Positions 25,303 to 35,740 of a DNA stretch of 64,000 nucleotides are shown here, piece after piece. Every line of letters starts with the position of its first letter. The stretch's first letter is position 1. The notes below the pieces were generated by a model. That model did no database searches and was not told where the DNA came from. It saw nothing but the letters and a program-made list of their open reading frames with translations. This DNA is from Streptomyces sp. NBC_01717 (GTDB taxonomy: Bacteria > Actinomycetota > Actinomycetes > Streptomycetales > Streptomycetaceae), in contig NZ_CP109178.1 of assembly GCF_036248255.1 (NCBI RefSeq), positions 1,302,001 to 1,366,000 on the forward strand. The letters run 5' to 3'. A program made the translations under genes and the position numbers.

Positions 25303-26093
25303 GCGGCACGGGCGAGCGCACGGCGGCCGGGCATCGTGCCCGCGGGGATCGGCGGCAGGACGTGGATCTCTGCGGTCAGTCCGGCCGCCGTGACCACGCG
25401 CCACAGTGAGGCGGTGAGCGGATCGTCCCCGACGAAGGCGGCGGCGCCGGCCGCCGGCTCGTCCGGCCGCGCGGTGCGGTAGGTGATACGTACCGGGCGG
25501 ACATCGACGTGCGCGTCGAGCGCGGCCTGGAACGCGGCGGGCCGGAACCGGCCGCCGGTTCCGCGACCGCACCAGGTGCTGCCTTCGGGGAAGACCACCA
25601 CCCGGGAACCGCCGCGCAGCGCCCCCGCGATGTCGCGCACGGTCGTGGGCAGAGCCCGCAGCCGGTCGCGGTCGACGAACAGCGTGCCGCCGAGGGCGGC
25701 GAGCGTGCCGAGCACCGGCCAGCGCCGGATCTCGCTCTTGGCGAGCATCCGGCCCGGGATCACGGCGGCGACGAGCGGTATGTCCAGCCACGAGATGTGG
25801 TTCGCGACAACGAGTGCGCCGGCGCGCGCCTCTCCGGCCGACGGCTGCGGCCGGCCGATCACCCGTACCCGTACGCCGAACGCACGCACCACCCCGTACG
25901 CCCACCACCGGATCAACCGGTCCCGCGGGGCCTGGCCGAGCAGCAGCACGGCCGGGAAGCACACCACGCCCACGAGGACGAAGGTGCATCCCGCGACCAG
26001 CAGGGCCGAGGCCAGGAGCCGGCCGCGCACGGGGCCGGTGTGACCGGCGCAGGTGTGCGGGGTGCAGGGTGCCGTGGGCAGCCAGACGCTCAT
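25245..26093 (-). CDS. olsA: OlsA-type lyso-lipid acyltransferase
   Basis: A 282-residue PlsC-family O-acyltransferase. A hydrophobic helix at about 27-52 anchors it, the catalytic H-x4-D is NHISWLD, and VFPEGSTWCG forms the acyl-acceptor motif. Its ATG overlaps the stop of the upstream OlsB-like gene (ATGA). In the ornithine lipid pathway OlsA adds the second acyl chain to lyso-ornithine lipid. Without the OlsB neighbour it would be called a generic 1-acylglycerol-3-phosphate acyltransferase, so the symbol depends on context. Confidence 0.82.
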   Translation of the reverse strand: MSVWLPTAPCTPHTCAGHTGPVRGRLLASALLVAGCTFVLVGVVCFPAVLLLGQAPRDRLIRWWAYGVVRAFGVRVRVIGRPQPSAGEARAGALVVANHISWLDIPLVAAVIPGRMLAKSEIRRWPVLGTLAALGGTLFVDRDRLRALPTTVRDIAGALRGGSRVVVFPEGSTWCGRGTGGRFRPAAFQAALDAHVDVRPVRITYRTARPDEPAAGAAAFVGDDPLTASLWRVVTAAGLTAEIHVLPPIPAGTMPGRRALARAAQTAVASDSAKRSAESVHH

Positions 26094-26989
26094 GTCAGCG
26101 GAGCGAGTGACAGGAAGTGGCGCAGATAGCGCGGGTCGGTGCGGCGCAGCGACAGCAGTACGTAGAGGTCGGCGACGTTGAAGTCCGGGTCGTGCGCGGG
26201 CGCACCGCAGACCCAGGCGCCGAGCCGCAGGTAGCCGCGGAGCAGCGGCGGGAGGGCGGCGAGCCCGGTGCGCGATGTGGTACCACCGGCAGCACCCACG
26301 GCTCCGGTGGGGCGGGTGGCGACGGTGGGCTGCCAGAGGCGGTGCGGGGTGACCCAGTACTCCTCGGGGGCCAGGTACTTCGTCCGTACCGTGTCCCAGG
26401 AGTCGGCGGCCAGCACACCGCCGTCTGCCAGGGGAATCGAGCAGCAGCCGGCCAGCCAGTTGTGCCCGCTGCGCTCCATGTAGCGGGCGAGGCCCGCCCA
26501 GATGAGGGCGATGACGGCGCCGTCCCGGTGGGCCGGGTGGACGCAGGAGCGGCCGACCTCGATCAGGTCGTCGCGGATCGGGCCGAGCCGGCCGAGATCG
26601 AATTCGCTCTCCGCGTAGAGACGGCCGGCGATCCGGGCCCGCTCGGGCGGCAGGAGCCGGTACGTGGCGATGACGTCGCCGCTCGCCGCCTCCCGTACCA
26701 GCAGGTGGTCGCAGTACGCGTCGAAGGCGTCGCTGTCCAGGCCGGGTTCGGGGCCGTCGAGCCGGGCGCCGAGTTCACCGGCGAAGACCTGGTGACGCAG
26801 CCGCTGTGCGGCGCGCACGTCTTCCTGGCTGACGGCGAGGGAGACCCGGTAGAGCGGCGGGGCCGGGCGGTCGGACGGGACCGGGGCCTCGGACAGCGCC
26901 GGGGTGGACGGCGTCGGGGTGGGCTGCTGCGGTACGGAGGGGGTGGTGAGCGGTCCGGCGACGAGTGGTGGGGTGGGCAGCGCGTTCAT
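26090..26989 (-). CDS. olsB: OlsB-type ornithine N-alpha-acyltransferase
   Basis: A 299-residue protein of the acetyltransferase_5 (OlsB) group. A Pro/Thr-rich N-terminal tail of about 45 residues precedes the domain. It includes AQRLRHQVFAGELGA, then ATYRLLPPERA and the EVGRSCVHPAHRDG motif typical of autoinducer-synthase-like GNAT folds. OlsB forms lyso-ornithine lipid from ornithine and an acyl-ACP. It is the promoter-proximal gene of a two-gene operon with olsA. Ornithine lipids are phosphate-free membrane lipids known in Streptomyces. Confidence 0.83.
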   Translation of the reverse strand: MNALPTPPLVAGPLTTPSVPQQPTPTPSTPALSEAPVPSDRPAPPLYRVSLAVSQEDVRAAQRLRHQVFAGELGARLDGPEPGLDSDAFDAYCDHLLVREAASGDVIATYRLLPPERARIAGRLYAESEFDLGRLGPIRDDLIEVGRSCVHPAHRDGAVIALIWAGLARYMERSGHNWLAGCCSIPLADGGVLAADSWDTVRTKYLAPEEYWVTPHRLWQPTVATRPTGAVGAAGGTTSRTGLAALPPLLRGYLRLGAWVCGAPAHDPDFNVADLYVLLSLRRTDPRYLRHFLSLAPLT

Positions 26990-27150
26990 GACGGTCTCCG
27001 GGGACGGATCGGCAAGGGCGGCTGCCGGGCTGCCGCACTGCTGCGACGGCCCGGCCCCTTACTTCTTCCGTGACCGGCTGGATTCGACGTGACCGCTGTG
27101 GAGAGCCTGGATGTGCGACGGCTGAATCCCGAGGTGTCGGGCGGCGGACC

Positions 27151-27181
27151 GGGCAGCTGCCGTACACGGATCGAGCTGCCC
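27151..27181 (-). terminator. Hairpin after the sugar-binding lipoprotein gene
   Basis: GGGCAGCT at 27151-27158 pairs with AGCTGCCC at 27174-27181, directly past the stop of the minus-strand gene. The 15-base loop makes it a moderate candidate. Confidence 0.5.
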
Positions 27182-27182
27182 C

Positions 27183-28439
27183 TCAGCTGCCCGCGAGCTC
27201 GGCGGTGATCCGTTCCGAAGCGGATTTGGCCTCTTCCAGCGGGTCGCCGCCCTGCAGGACAGCCGTCATGTACGGCTTGATCGGGTTTTCGGCCTCGACC
27301 GCCGCCCACTGGGGCGAGCTGGGGGTGGCACGCCCACGCCTGGCGCCCTCGGCCATGGCGGCGGTGCCCTCCTGGCCCTCGATGACATGGGCGAGGGTCG
27401 GCTTGTTCGGTACGTAGCTCATCGTCCTGGCGAGGTCCTGCTGCCACTTCTCGCCCGCGAGCGCCTTGACCACGTCTATACCGGCGGTGCGCTCGGCCGC
27501 CTTGTCCGGAACGATCAGATCGGAGCCGCCGGTGAATACGGAGCCGGGGTTCTTCGCGGTCTTGCCGGGGATCGGGAAGTATCCGAGTTTCCCCTTCAGT
27601 TCGGGGTTCTTCTGCTCGATGAGCTTTGCGCTGCCCGGCACGGAGATGATCTGCGCGACATCGCCCTTGGCGAACACGTCTGTCTGCGGGGGCTTTTCCT
27701 CGTCGGCGTCCTTGGGGCCGTTGCCGTACGACTGGAGTTCCTTGTAGAAGGCCATGCCCTTGAGCGCGGCGGGAGTGTCCAGGGCGCCCTCCCATTCGCC
27801 GCCGTTGTCGTTGGCCAGGTCGCCGCCCTCGTCCCAGATGAACCCGGCGAGTACGTACCAGTTCTGGCCCGCGAGATACATGCCCTGGTTGCCCTCCCGA
27901 TTGAGCGACCGGCTGTCCTCGATCCACTCCTGCCGGGTCTTCGGCGGATTCTTGATGCCTGCCTGCTCGAAGAGGTCCTTGTTGTAGATCACCACACGGT
28001 TGGCCGCGTACCACGGGATGCCGTACTGAATGCCCTCGATGCTGCCCGGCTCGGCGAGACCGGGCAGCCAGTCGTCGCTGCCGAGGTCACGCATCGATTC
28101 GAGAGTGAGGTCGCGCAGACCGCCGCTCTCCGCGTACTGGGCGATCTGGGTGTTTCCGACTTCGATGACGTCAGGGGTGTCCTCGCCCTTGAGGGCCGCG
28201 GTGACCTTGGGGCCGATTCCACTCCAGCTCTGAATCTTGAACTCCAGTTCGATGGAGGGGTGTTCGTCCTCGTACGACTTCGTGAAGCGGTCCAGGAAAT
28301 CGGCGGAAACGCTGTCCTTCATCAGCCAGATCGTGACCTTCTTGTCGCCGGACCCACCCGAGCCTGGGAGATAGCCGCAGCCACCCAGTACAACGGTGGA
28401 CACGAGCGCGACGGCGCCGATGAGTACGCGGTTCTTCAC
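27183..28439 (-). CDS. Extracellular sugar-binding lipoprotein, orphan
   Basis: A 418-residue family 1 solute-binding protein. GTG 28439 follows GAAGGTG by 7 bases and gives a lipoprotein signal ending in VLGGC. The mature part begins KKVTIWLMKDS and contains PWYAANRVVIYNKDLFEQAGI, read in two parts, which is typical of carbohydrate-binding members. No permease genes flank it, so its transporter must lie elsewhere. A DasR-like site upstream suggests a ligand such as N-acetylglucosamine or chitobiose; this is inference. Confidence 0.88.
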   Translation of the reverse strand: MKNRVLIGAVALVSTVVLGGCGYLPGSGGSGDKKVTIWLMKDSVSADFLDRFTKSYEDEHPSIELEFKIQSWSGIGPKVTAALKGEDTPDVIEVGNTQIAQYAESGGLRDLTLESMRDLGSDDWLPGLAEPGSIEGIQYGIPWYAANRVVIYNKDLFEQAGIKNPPKTRQEWIEDSRSLNREGNQGMYLAGQNWYVLAGFIWDEGGDLANDNGGEWEGALDTPAALKGMAFYKELQSYGNGPKDADEEKPPQTDVFAKGDVAQIISVPGSAKLIEQKNPELKGKLGYFPIPGKTAKNPGSVFTGGSDLIVPDKAAERTAGIDVVKALAGEKWQQDLARTMSYVPNKPTLAHVIEGQEGTAAMAEGARRGRATPSSPQWAAVEAENPIKPYMTAVLQGGDPLEEAKSASERITAELAGS

Positions 28440-28528
28440 AGGGGTCACCTTCTGCGAAACAGCACGACTGATACAGGACCCGATGTGGGGGGACTGCGGG
28501 CGGTGCTCGCACGGGTGTGGCTGGATTT

Positions 28529-28540
28529 TGGTATGGACCA
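28529..28540. promoter_or_regulatory. Candidate DasR (dre) operator
   Basis: TGGTATGGACCA matches the dre core TGGTCTAGACCA at 10 of 12 positions, with both half-sites intact. A further ATTGGTCA half-site follows at 28545-28552, forming GACCA-N6-TGGTC. It lies 90-100 bases before the sugar-binding gene. Confidence 0.55.
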
Positions 28541-28640
28541 TTCAATTGGTCAAGGCCAGTTCACGACACGTTCCCCACCCCGACCCCTCGCGCACCAGGG
28601 CCGGATGGGGCACCGTGGTAAGGACGAAAGGAGACACACG

Positions 28641-28856
28641 ATGTCAAGCCACACCTATCGGGTCACCGAAATCGTAGGAACCTCCCACGAAGGGGTCGAT
28701 GACGCCATCCGCAGGGGCGTCGCAAGGGCTTCGGAAACATTGCACAATCTCGACTGGTTCGAGATCACCCAGGTGCGCGGGCAGATCGTGGATGGCCGAA
28801 TCGAGCACTACCAGGTAGGCCTGAAGGTGGGCTTCCGGCTCGACGGGACCAGCTGA
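28641..28856 (+). CDS. Dodecin, flavin-binding dodecamer subunit
   Basis: A 71-residue dodecin. The sequence YRVTEIVGTSHEGVDDAI, then LDWFEITQVRG and a final HYQVGLKVGFRL strand, is the full beta-alpha-beta-beta dodecin fold, including the Trp that stacks on flavin. ATG 28641 follows GAAAGGAGA. Bacterial dodecins store FMN or riboflavin in hollow 12-mers and limit photochemistry. It stands alone, divergent from the sugar-binding gene. Confidence 0.93.
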   Translation: MSSHTYRVTEIVGTSHEGVDDAIRRGVARASETLHNLDWFEITQVRGQIVDGRIEHYQVGLKVGFRLDGTS

Positions 28857-28920
28857 GCCGGCGCAACGCGCACAGCCGAGCCGGCGCGACGTGACAGCCG
28901 AGCCGACTCGACGGCGTCAC
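28855..28920. repeat. Three imperfect 21-23-bp tandem repeats
   Basis: Units begin at 28855, 28878 and 28900 with GAGCCGGCGCAACG, GAGCCGGCGCGACG and GAGCCGACTCGACG; the first two end CACAGCC and GACAGCC. They occupy the gap between the convergent dodecin and HAD genes. Confidence 0.7.
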
Positions 28921-29402
28921 GTACGCCCTTCGCGCTCCTGCGCGTCCCGCATCGAAGGCGAGGTCACCGCCCAGCGGGCCCGCACCACGGCGAACCCGGC
29001 CTGCTCGGCCGCGTCACAGACCAGCTCGTCGTCATCGACCAGCATCCGCACGTCACGCTCCCGGCCCAGCCGCTTCAGGATCTCCAGCTTGGTGTGGCGG
29101 GCCGGCCGGCGGTCGTCGTTGCGGCGCATGTACACCCGCCCCTCGGGCAGGCCCTGTTCCGCCAGCCAGGCCACGGTGTCGCGGCGGCAGCGCTCGGGCC
29201 GTCCGGTGAGATACCTGATCTCGCACTCCTCGGCGCTGCTCAGCACCAGCCGCACGCCCTCGTCGAGCGGCGGATCGTCGACGGCGGCGGCGAAGAAGCC
29301 GCCCCAGTCACGCCGGGCTCCTTCCAGGAAATGCTGCCGGTGGCCGCTGTCCGCGAGCGTGCCGTCCAGGTCGAATACGGCCAGCGGCCGGGCGTCGTCC
29401 AT
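28917..29402 (-). CDS. HAD-family phosphatase (polynucleotide kinase-phosphatase-like)
   Basis: A 161-residue HAD protein with FDLDGTLADSG near its start (ATG 29402, GGAGG 5 bases upstream), the CEIRYLTGRPERCRRDT motif II region, and a MLVDDDELVCDAAE motif IV. The arrangement resembles the 3'-phosphatase domain of polynucleotide kinases and related secreted acid phosphatases. It lacks a cap domain, which allows large substrates. The true substrate is unknown. Confidence 0.8.
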   Translation of the reverse strand: MDDARPLAVFDLDGTLADSGHRQHFLEGARRDWGGFFAAAVDDPPLDEGVRLVLSSAEECEIRYLTGRPERCRRDTVAWLAEQGLPEGRVYMRRNDDRRPARHTKLEILKRLGRERDVRMLVDDDELVCDAAEQAGFAVVRARWAVTSPSMRDAQEREGRT

Positions 29403-29575
29403 CACGCCTCCAGTGTCCTGGGCGACAAACAACGCGTCCACACCTCCGGGCTCCCGGGTCGCTTCGCACGGCCTGCGGGAGGCCTCCTCTCGGGCCCGGC
29501 CACCATCGACGCCTAGGATCGTGCTGTTTGCCTCAGGTGTCAGCCCTGTCCCGATCCGTACGGAGTCCCGCGCGC

Positions 29576-31999
29576 ATGCCCACCCCCCACGATCGGTACG
29601 TTCGGGTGCGCGGCGCCCGTGAGCACAATCTGCAGGACGTCCAGGTCGACATCCCGCGCGACACCCTCACCGTCTTCACGGGCGTCTCCGGCTCAGGGAA
29701 GTCCTCGCTCGCCTTCGGGACGATCTACGCCGAGGCTCAGCGCCGCTACTTCGAGTCCGTCGCCCCGTACGCCCGCCGGCTGATCCACCAGGTCGGCGCG
29801 CCCCAGGTCGGCGCGATCACCGGGCTGCCGCCCGCCATCTCCCTGGAGCAACGCCGGACCGCGCCCGGCGCCCGGTCCTCCGTGGGCACGGTCACCACGC
29901 TGTCCAACTCGCTGCGGATGCTGTTCTCGCGCGCCGGGGAGTATCCTGCCGGCGCCGAGCGGCTGGACTCCGACGCGTTCTCGCCGAACACCGCCGCCGG
30001 GGCCTGCCCCGAGTGCCACGGGCTGGGCCTGATCCACCGCACCACGGAGGAACTGCTCGTCCCCGACCCGTCGCTGTCGATCCGCGACGGTGCGATCGCG
30101 GCCTGGCCGGGCGCCTGGCAGGGCAAGAACCTGCGCGATGTGCTGGACACGCTGGGATACGACATCGGCCGGCCGTGGCGCGAGCTGGACGCGAACGACC
30201 GGGAATGGATCCTCTTCACCGACGAGCAGCCGGTGGTGACGGTCCATCCGGTGCGTGACGCGGGCCGGATCCAGCGCCCCTACCAGGGCACGTACATGAG
30301 CGCGCGGCGCTATGTGATGCACACCTTCGCCGACTCCAAGAGCCGCACCCTGCGGGCCAAGGCCGAGCGCTTCCTGACCGGTGTCCCCTGCCCGGTCTGC
30401 GGCGGCAGCCGGCTGCGCCCGGAGGCGATGGCCGTCACCTTTGCGGGCCGTACGATCGCCGAGCTGGCCGCCCTTCCCCTCGCGGATCTCGCCGAGGTGC
30501 TGTCGGCCGCGGGCGGCGACGACACCGCGCGGGTGCTGACGGCGGATCTGCTGGCCCGGATCGAGACGGTGACCGAGCTCGGTCTCGGCTATCTCGGCCT
30601 CGACCGTACGGCTCCGACGCTGTCCTCCGGCGAGCTGCAGCGACTGCGGCTCGCCACCCAGCTGCGGTCGGGGCTGTTCGGGGTCGTCTATGTGCTGGAC
30701 GAGCCGTCGGCCGGTCTGCACCCGGCGGACACCGAGTCGCTGCTCGCGGTCCTCGGGCGGCTGAAGGAGGCCGGGAACTCGGTCTTCGTCGTGGAGCACC
30801 AGATGGATGTGGTGCGGCAGGCGGACTGGCTGGTCGATGTGGGGCCACTGGCCGGCGAGCACGGGGGCAGGGTGCTGCACAGCGGGCCCCCGGCCGGGCT
30901 CGCGGACGTGCGGGAGTCGGCGACGCGACGGTTCCTCTTCGACCGGGGTCCGGTGCCGGTGCGGGAGCCGCGTACGCCCTCCGGGTGGCTGAGGCTGATC
31001 GGTGTCGAGCGGCACAATGTGCGCGGAGTCGACGCCGCGTTCCCGCTCGGGGTGTTCACGGCGGTCACCGGTGTCTCCGGCTCGGGTAAATCGACCCTGG
31101 TCGGCCAGGTGCTCGCCGGGGCCCTCGCCGACCGGCAGGCTTCCACCACCGCCGATCTCCCGGCCGAACGGCCCGTGCCGGGGTGCGCATCGGCGCGGGG
31201 GCTGGAGGCGGTGGACCGACTCGTCCAGGTCGACCAGCGGCCGATCGGCCGTACCCCGCGCTCCAACCTGGCCACGTACACCGGTCTTTTCGATGTCGTG
31301 AGGAAGCTGTTCACCGCGACCGACATGGCGCGCGAACGCGGCTACCGGGCGGGGCGGTTCTCGTTCAATGTGGCGGGTGGGCGGTGCGAGACCTGCCAGG
31401 GCGAGGGGTTCGTCTCCGTCGAGCTGCTCTTCCTGCCGAGTACGTATGCGCCCTGCCCGGACTGTCACGGTGCGCGGTACAACCCGCAGACGCTGGAGGT
31501 GACTCTGCGCGGGCTGAACATTGCGCAGGTGCTGGACCTGACGGTGGAGTCGGCAGCCGGGTTCTTCGCGGGGACGCCCGCCGCGGAGCGCAGTCTGCGG
31601 ACGCTGCTCGATGTCGGGCTCGGCTATCTGCGGCTGGGGCAGCCGGCGACGGAGCTGTCCGGTGGTGAGGCGCAGCGGATCAAGCTGGCCACCGAGCTGC
31701 AGCGCACCCGTCGCGGGCACACCCTGTATCTGCTCGACGAGCCGACCACGGGTCTGCACCCGGCCGATGTCGAGGTGCTGATGCGGCAGTTGCACGGGCT
31801 GGTCGACGGGGGCAGCACGGTGGTGGTCGTGGAGCACGACATGGCGGTCGTCGCGGGCGCCGACTGGGTGATCGACCTCGGTCCGGGCGGCGGGGACCGG
31901 GGCGGCCGGATCGTCGCCACGGGACCGCCGACGGAGGTGGCCGGTGCGGCGGACAGCCGGACGGCACCGTACCTGTCGGCGGCGCTGCGACCGGGCTGA
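29576..31999 (+). CDS. Class II UvrA-like ATPase without UvrB-binding domain
   Basis: An 807-residue UvrA paralogue, against about 950-1000 for UvrA. Both ABC modules are intact: [12 protein letters not shown] and [12 protein letters not shown] as Walker [16 protein letters not shown] and [15 protein letters not shown] as signatures, and two DEP(S/T)-GLHP Walker B regions. Zinc modules [15 protein letters not shown] and CETCQGEG with CPDCHGA are present. Between [12 protein letters not shown] and the first zinc module only about 20 residues remain, so the UvrB-binding domain is missing. Class II UvrA proteins are linked to DNA-damage or DNA-binding-drug tolerance. Confidence 0.9.
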   Translation: MPTPHDRYVRVRGAREHNLQDVQVDIPRDTLTVFTGVSGSGKSSLAFGTIYAEAQRRYFESVAPYARRLIHQVGAPQVGAITGLPPAISLEQRRTAPGARSSVGTVTTLSNSLRMLFSRAGEYPAGAERLDSDAFSPNTAAGACPECHGLGLIHRTTEELLVPDPSLSIRDGAIAAWPGAWQGKNLRDVLDTLGYDIGRPWRELDANDREWILFTDEQPVVTVHPVRDAGRIQRPYQGTYMSARRYVMHTFADSKSRTLRAKAERFLTGVPCPVCGGSRLRPEAMAVTFAGRTIAELAALPLADLAEVLSAAGGDDTARVLTADLLARIETVTELGLGYLGLDRTAPTLSSGELQRLRLATQLRSGLFGVVYVLDEPSAGLHPADTESLLAVLGRLKEAGNSVFVVEHQMDVVRQADWLVDVGPLAGEHGGRVLHSGPPAGLADVRESATRRFLFDRGPVPVREPRTPSGWLRLIGVERHNVRGVDAAFPLGVFTAVTGVSGSGKSTLVGQVLAGALADRQASTTADLPAERPVPGCASARGLEAVDRLVQVDQRPIGRTPRSNLATYTGLFDVVRKLFTATDMARERGYRAGRFSFNVAGGRCETCQGEGFVSVELLFLPSTYAPCPDCHGARYNPQTLEVTLRGLNIAQVLDLTVESAAGFFAGTPAAERSLRTLLDVGLGYLRLGQPATELSGGEAQRIKLATELQRTRRGHTLYLLDEPTTGLHPADVEVLMRQLHGLVDGGSTVVVVEHDMAVVAGADWVIDLGPGGGDRGGRIVATGPPTEVAGAADSRTAPYLSAALRPG

Positions 32000-32010
32000 G
32001 CCTGCGCCCT

Positions 32011-32043
32011 CCGGTCCCGGGAGCGGACGGCTCCCGGGACCGG
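32011..32043 (+). terminator. Terminator after UvrA-like gene
   Basis: CCGGTCCCGGGAGC at 32011-32024 pairs perfectly with 32030-32043 across a five-base loop, starting 11 bases past the stop codon. Confidence 0.8.
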
Positions 32044-32082
32044 GAACGACAAAGAGGCTCCAAGGGCTGGGGCAGCCCCTGA

Positions 32083-32243
32083 GGGCTGTCCCGTGATCCC
32101 TGGCGGGCGCGCGACGACAGCTACGGGCACCTCGCCGCGTTGTCGGAACGCCCGAATACGCCCAGTACGAGGACGCCCCTTCGCCTTGCGATGCACCGCA
32201 TCCGACGCCGCGCGCCGATCCACCAGGGATTACGGGACAGCGC
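32083..32243. mobile_element. 161-bp MITE, IS5-like inverted repeats, inserted at the sdhB stop
   Basis: The ends GGGCTGTCCCGTGATCCCTG (left) and GCGCTGTCCCGTAATCCCTG (right, inverted) match at 21 of 24 terminal positions. They are flanked by TGA (32080-32082) and TCA (32244-32246), consistent with a 3-bp TNA target as used by some IS5-family elements. There is no transposase frame inside. TCA is the complement of the sdhB stop codon, so the element abuts the end of sdhB. Similar TIRs occur in Streptomyces insertion sequences, by recollection. Confidence 0.75.
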
Positions 32244-32986
32244 TCAGCGGTGCACCTTGCGGGTCGCTCGCAGCCACTCCTTGTTCATGGCCGAGATCGA
32301 CGGCAGCGGGATGCCCTTCGGGCAGGCCGTGGCGCACTCCCCGGTGAGCGTGCAGCCGCCGAACCCCTCGCTGTCCATCTGGTCGACCATGTCGAGCACT
32401 CGTGTCTCGCGCTCGGGGGCGCCCTGTGGCAGGACGTTGAGGTGGTTGATCTTCGCCGAGGTGAAGAGCATCGCCGAACCGTTGGGGCAGGCCGCTACGC
32501 AGGCACCGCAGCCGATGCACTCGGCGTGCTCGAACGCGAAGTCGGCGTCGGGCTTGGGAACAGGGGTGGCGTGGGCGTCGGGGGCGGTACCGGTCGGGGC
32601 GGAGATGTAGCCGCCCGCCTGGATGATCCGGTCGAAGGCCGAGCGGTCCACGACCAGGTCCTTGACCACCGGGAAGGCCGAGGCGCGCCACGGTTCGATG
32701 TCGATCGTGTCGCCGTCCTGGAAGGACCGCATGTGGAGCTGGCAGGTGGTCGTGCGTTCCGGGCCGTGGGCGTCGCCGTTGATGACGAGGCTGCAGGCGC
32801 CGCAGATGCCTTCCCGGCAGTCGTGGTCGAAGGCGACGGGGTCGTCGCCGGTGAGGATGAGCTCCTCGTTGAGGGTGTCGAGCATTTCCAGGAACGACAT
32901 GTCCTGCGAGATGCCGTCCACCTGGTAGGTGGACATGGCGCCGGGGGCGTCGGCGTTCTTCTGGCGCCAGACGCGCAGGGTGAGCT

Positions 32987-32990
<4 letters not shown>
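32244..32990 (-). CDS. sdhB: Succinate dehydrogenase/fumarate reductase iron-sulfur subunit
   Basis: A 248-residue SdhB. The [2Fe-2S] cluster ligands are in [11 protein letters not shown] and later CQLHM, and the [4Fe-4S] and [3Fe-4S] ligands in [14 protein letters not shown] and [15 protein letters not shown]. It passes electrons from SdhA to the membrane subunit. Its ATG overlaps the sdhA stop (ATGA). The stop codon abuts a MITE insertion, so the last residues (KVHR) could have been altered. Confidence 0.95.
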
Positions 32991-34936
<1,946 letters not shown>

Positions 34937-34937
34937 G

Positions 34938-35645
34938 TCAGCTCACGACTCCGGTCATGACGGCGACGGGTACGGAGATGAAGCCCAGCGTCAGCACCAG
35001 TGCGAGGGCGTTGGCGATGGTCTTGAGAACACGGTCGCGGGTCGCTCTGCCCGCGCCGAGGGTCTGTGCGGCGCTCCAGAAGCCGTGCTGGACATGGAGT
35101 CCGAGGGCGAGCATGGCGACGATGTAGATGACGTTGCCGTACCAGGTGGAGAAGGTGTCGATGACGTTCTGGTACGGATGCCCGGACTGGAAGCCGCCGG
35201 AGTGCACGGTGCCCGTGGTCAGGTCGAGGAGGTGCCAGACGATGAACAGGGCGAGGATGATCCCGCCCCAGCGCATGGTGCGGGTGGCATAGCTCGCGCG
35301 GGGCCTCTTGTGGACGTACTTGCTGGGGCGCGCCCTGAGGTCGCGACGGCTCAGCTGGTACGCGGAGGTGGCGTGCAGCACGACGGCCGCGACGAGCACC
35401 ACCCGGACGATCCACAGGGCCCACTCGTAGTGCAGGAAGGGCTCGCCCAAGGTCCGCAGCCAGTGGGCGTAGTGGTTGAACTCACCGGACCCGAAGAAGA
35501 TCTTCAGGTTGCCCACCATGTGAACGACCAAGTAGAGGAGCATGATCAGGCCGCTCACGGCCATGATCGCCTTCTTGCCGACGGACGAGTCCCAGAGCGT
35601 GCGCGTCATGGACGGCCGTCGGTCCGTCCGGGTTGCCAATGCCAT
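34938..35645 (-). CDS. sdhC: Succinate dehydrogenase cytochrome b subunit
   Basis: A 235-residue membrane protein with five hydrophobic helices, the size of type B SdhC that binds two haems and reduces menaquinone. Histidines in [33 protein letters not shown] and LHVQHGF are positioned as haem ligands. ATG 35645 is chosen over an upstream frame-open start since the family begins a few residues before the first helix. It is first in the sdhCAB operon and diverges from a LysR gene. Confidence 0.9.
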   Translation of the reverse strand: MALATRTDRRPSMTRTLWDSSVGKKAIMAVSGLIMLLYLVVHMVGNLKIFFGSGEFNHYAHWLRTLGEPFLHYEWALWIVRVVLVAAVVLHATSAYQLSRRDLRARPSKYVHKRPRASYATRTMRWGGIILALFIVWHLLDLTTGTVHSGGFQSGHPYQNVIDTFSTWYGNVIYIVAMLALGLHVQHGFWSAAQTLGAGRATRDRVLKTIANALALVLTLGFISVPVAVMTGVVS

Positions 35646-35690
35646 GGACACGACGCTAGGACGGAAGGGCCTCATCAGTCCAAGACATGG

Positions 35691-35707
35691 TATGGCTCAT
35701 ATCCATA
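35691..35707. promoter_or_regulatory. LysR-type operator between sdhC and regulator gene
   Basis: TATGGCTCATATCCATA has TATGG/CCATA arms and fits the T-N11-A dyad logic of LysR sites. It sits in the 95-base gap between divergent sdhC and the LysR gene, so it could control both. Confidence 0.55.
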
Positions 35708-35740
35708 GGCGCGGGCTATCGTGGGGTTTATGCTGCGTGT

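Noticed and set aside
29693..31837. Long open frame antisense to the UvrA-like gene
   Set aside because: It is an expected shadow of a GC-rich gene: no ribosome site, Arg/Gly/Gln-rich translation without domains, and the sense frame has clear ABC motifs.
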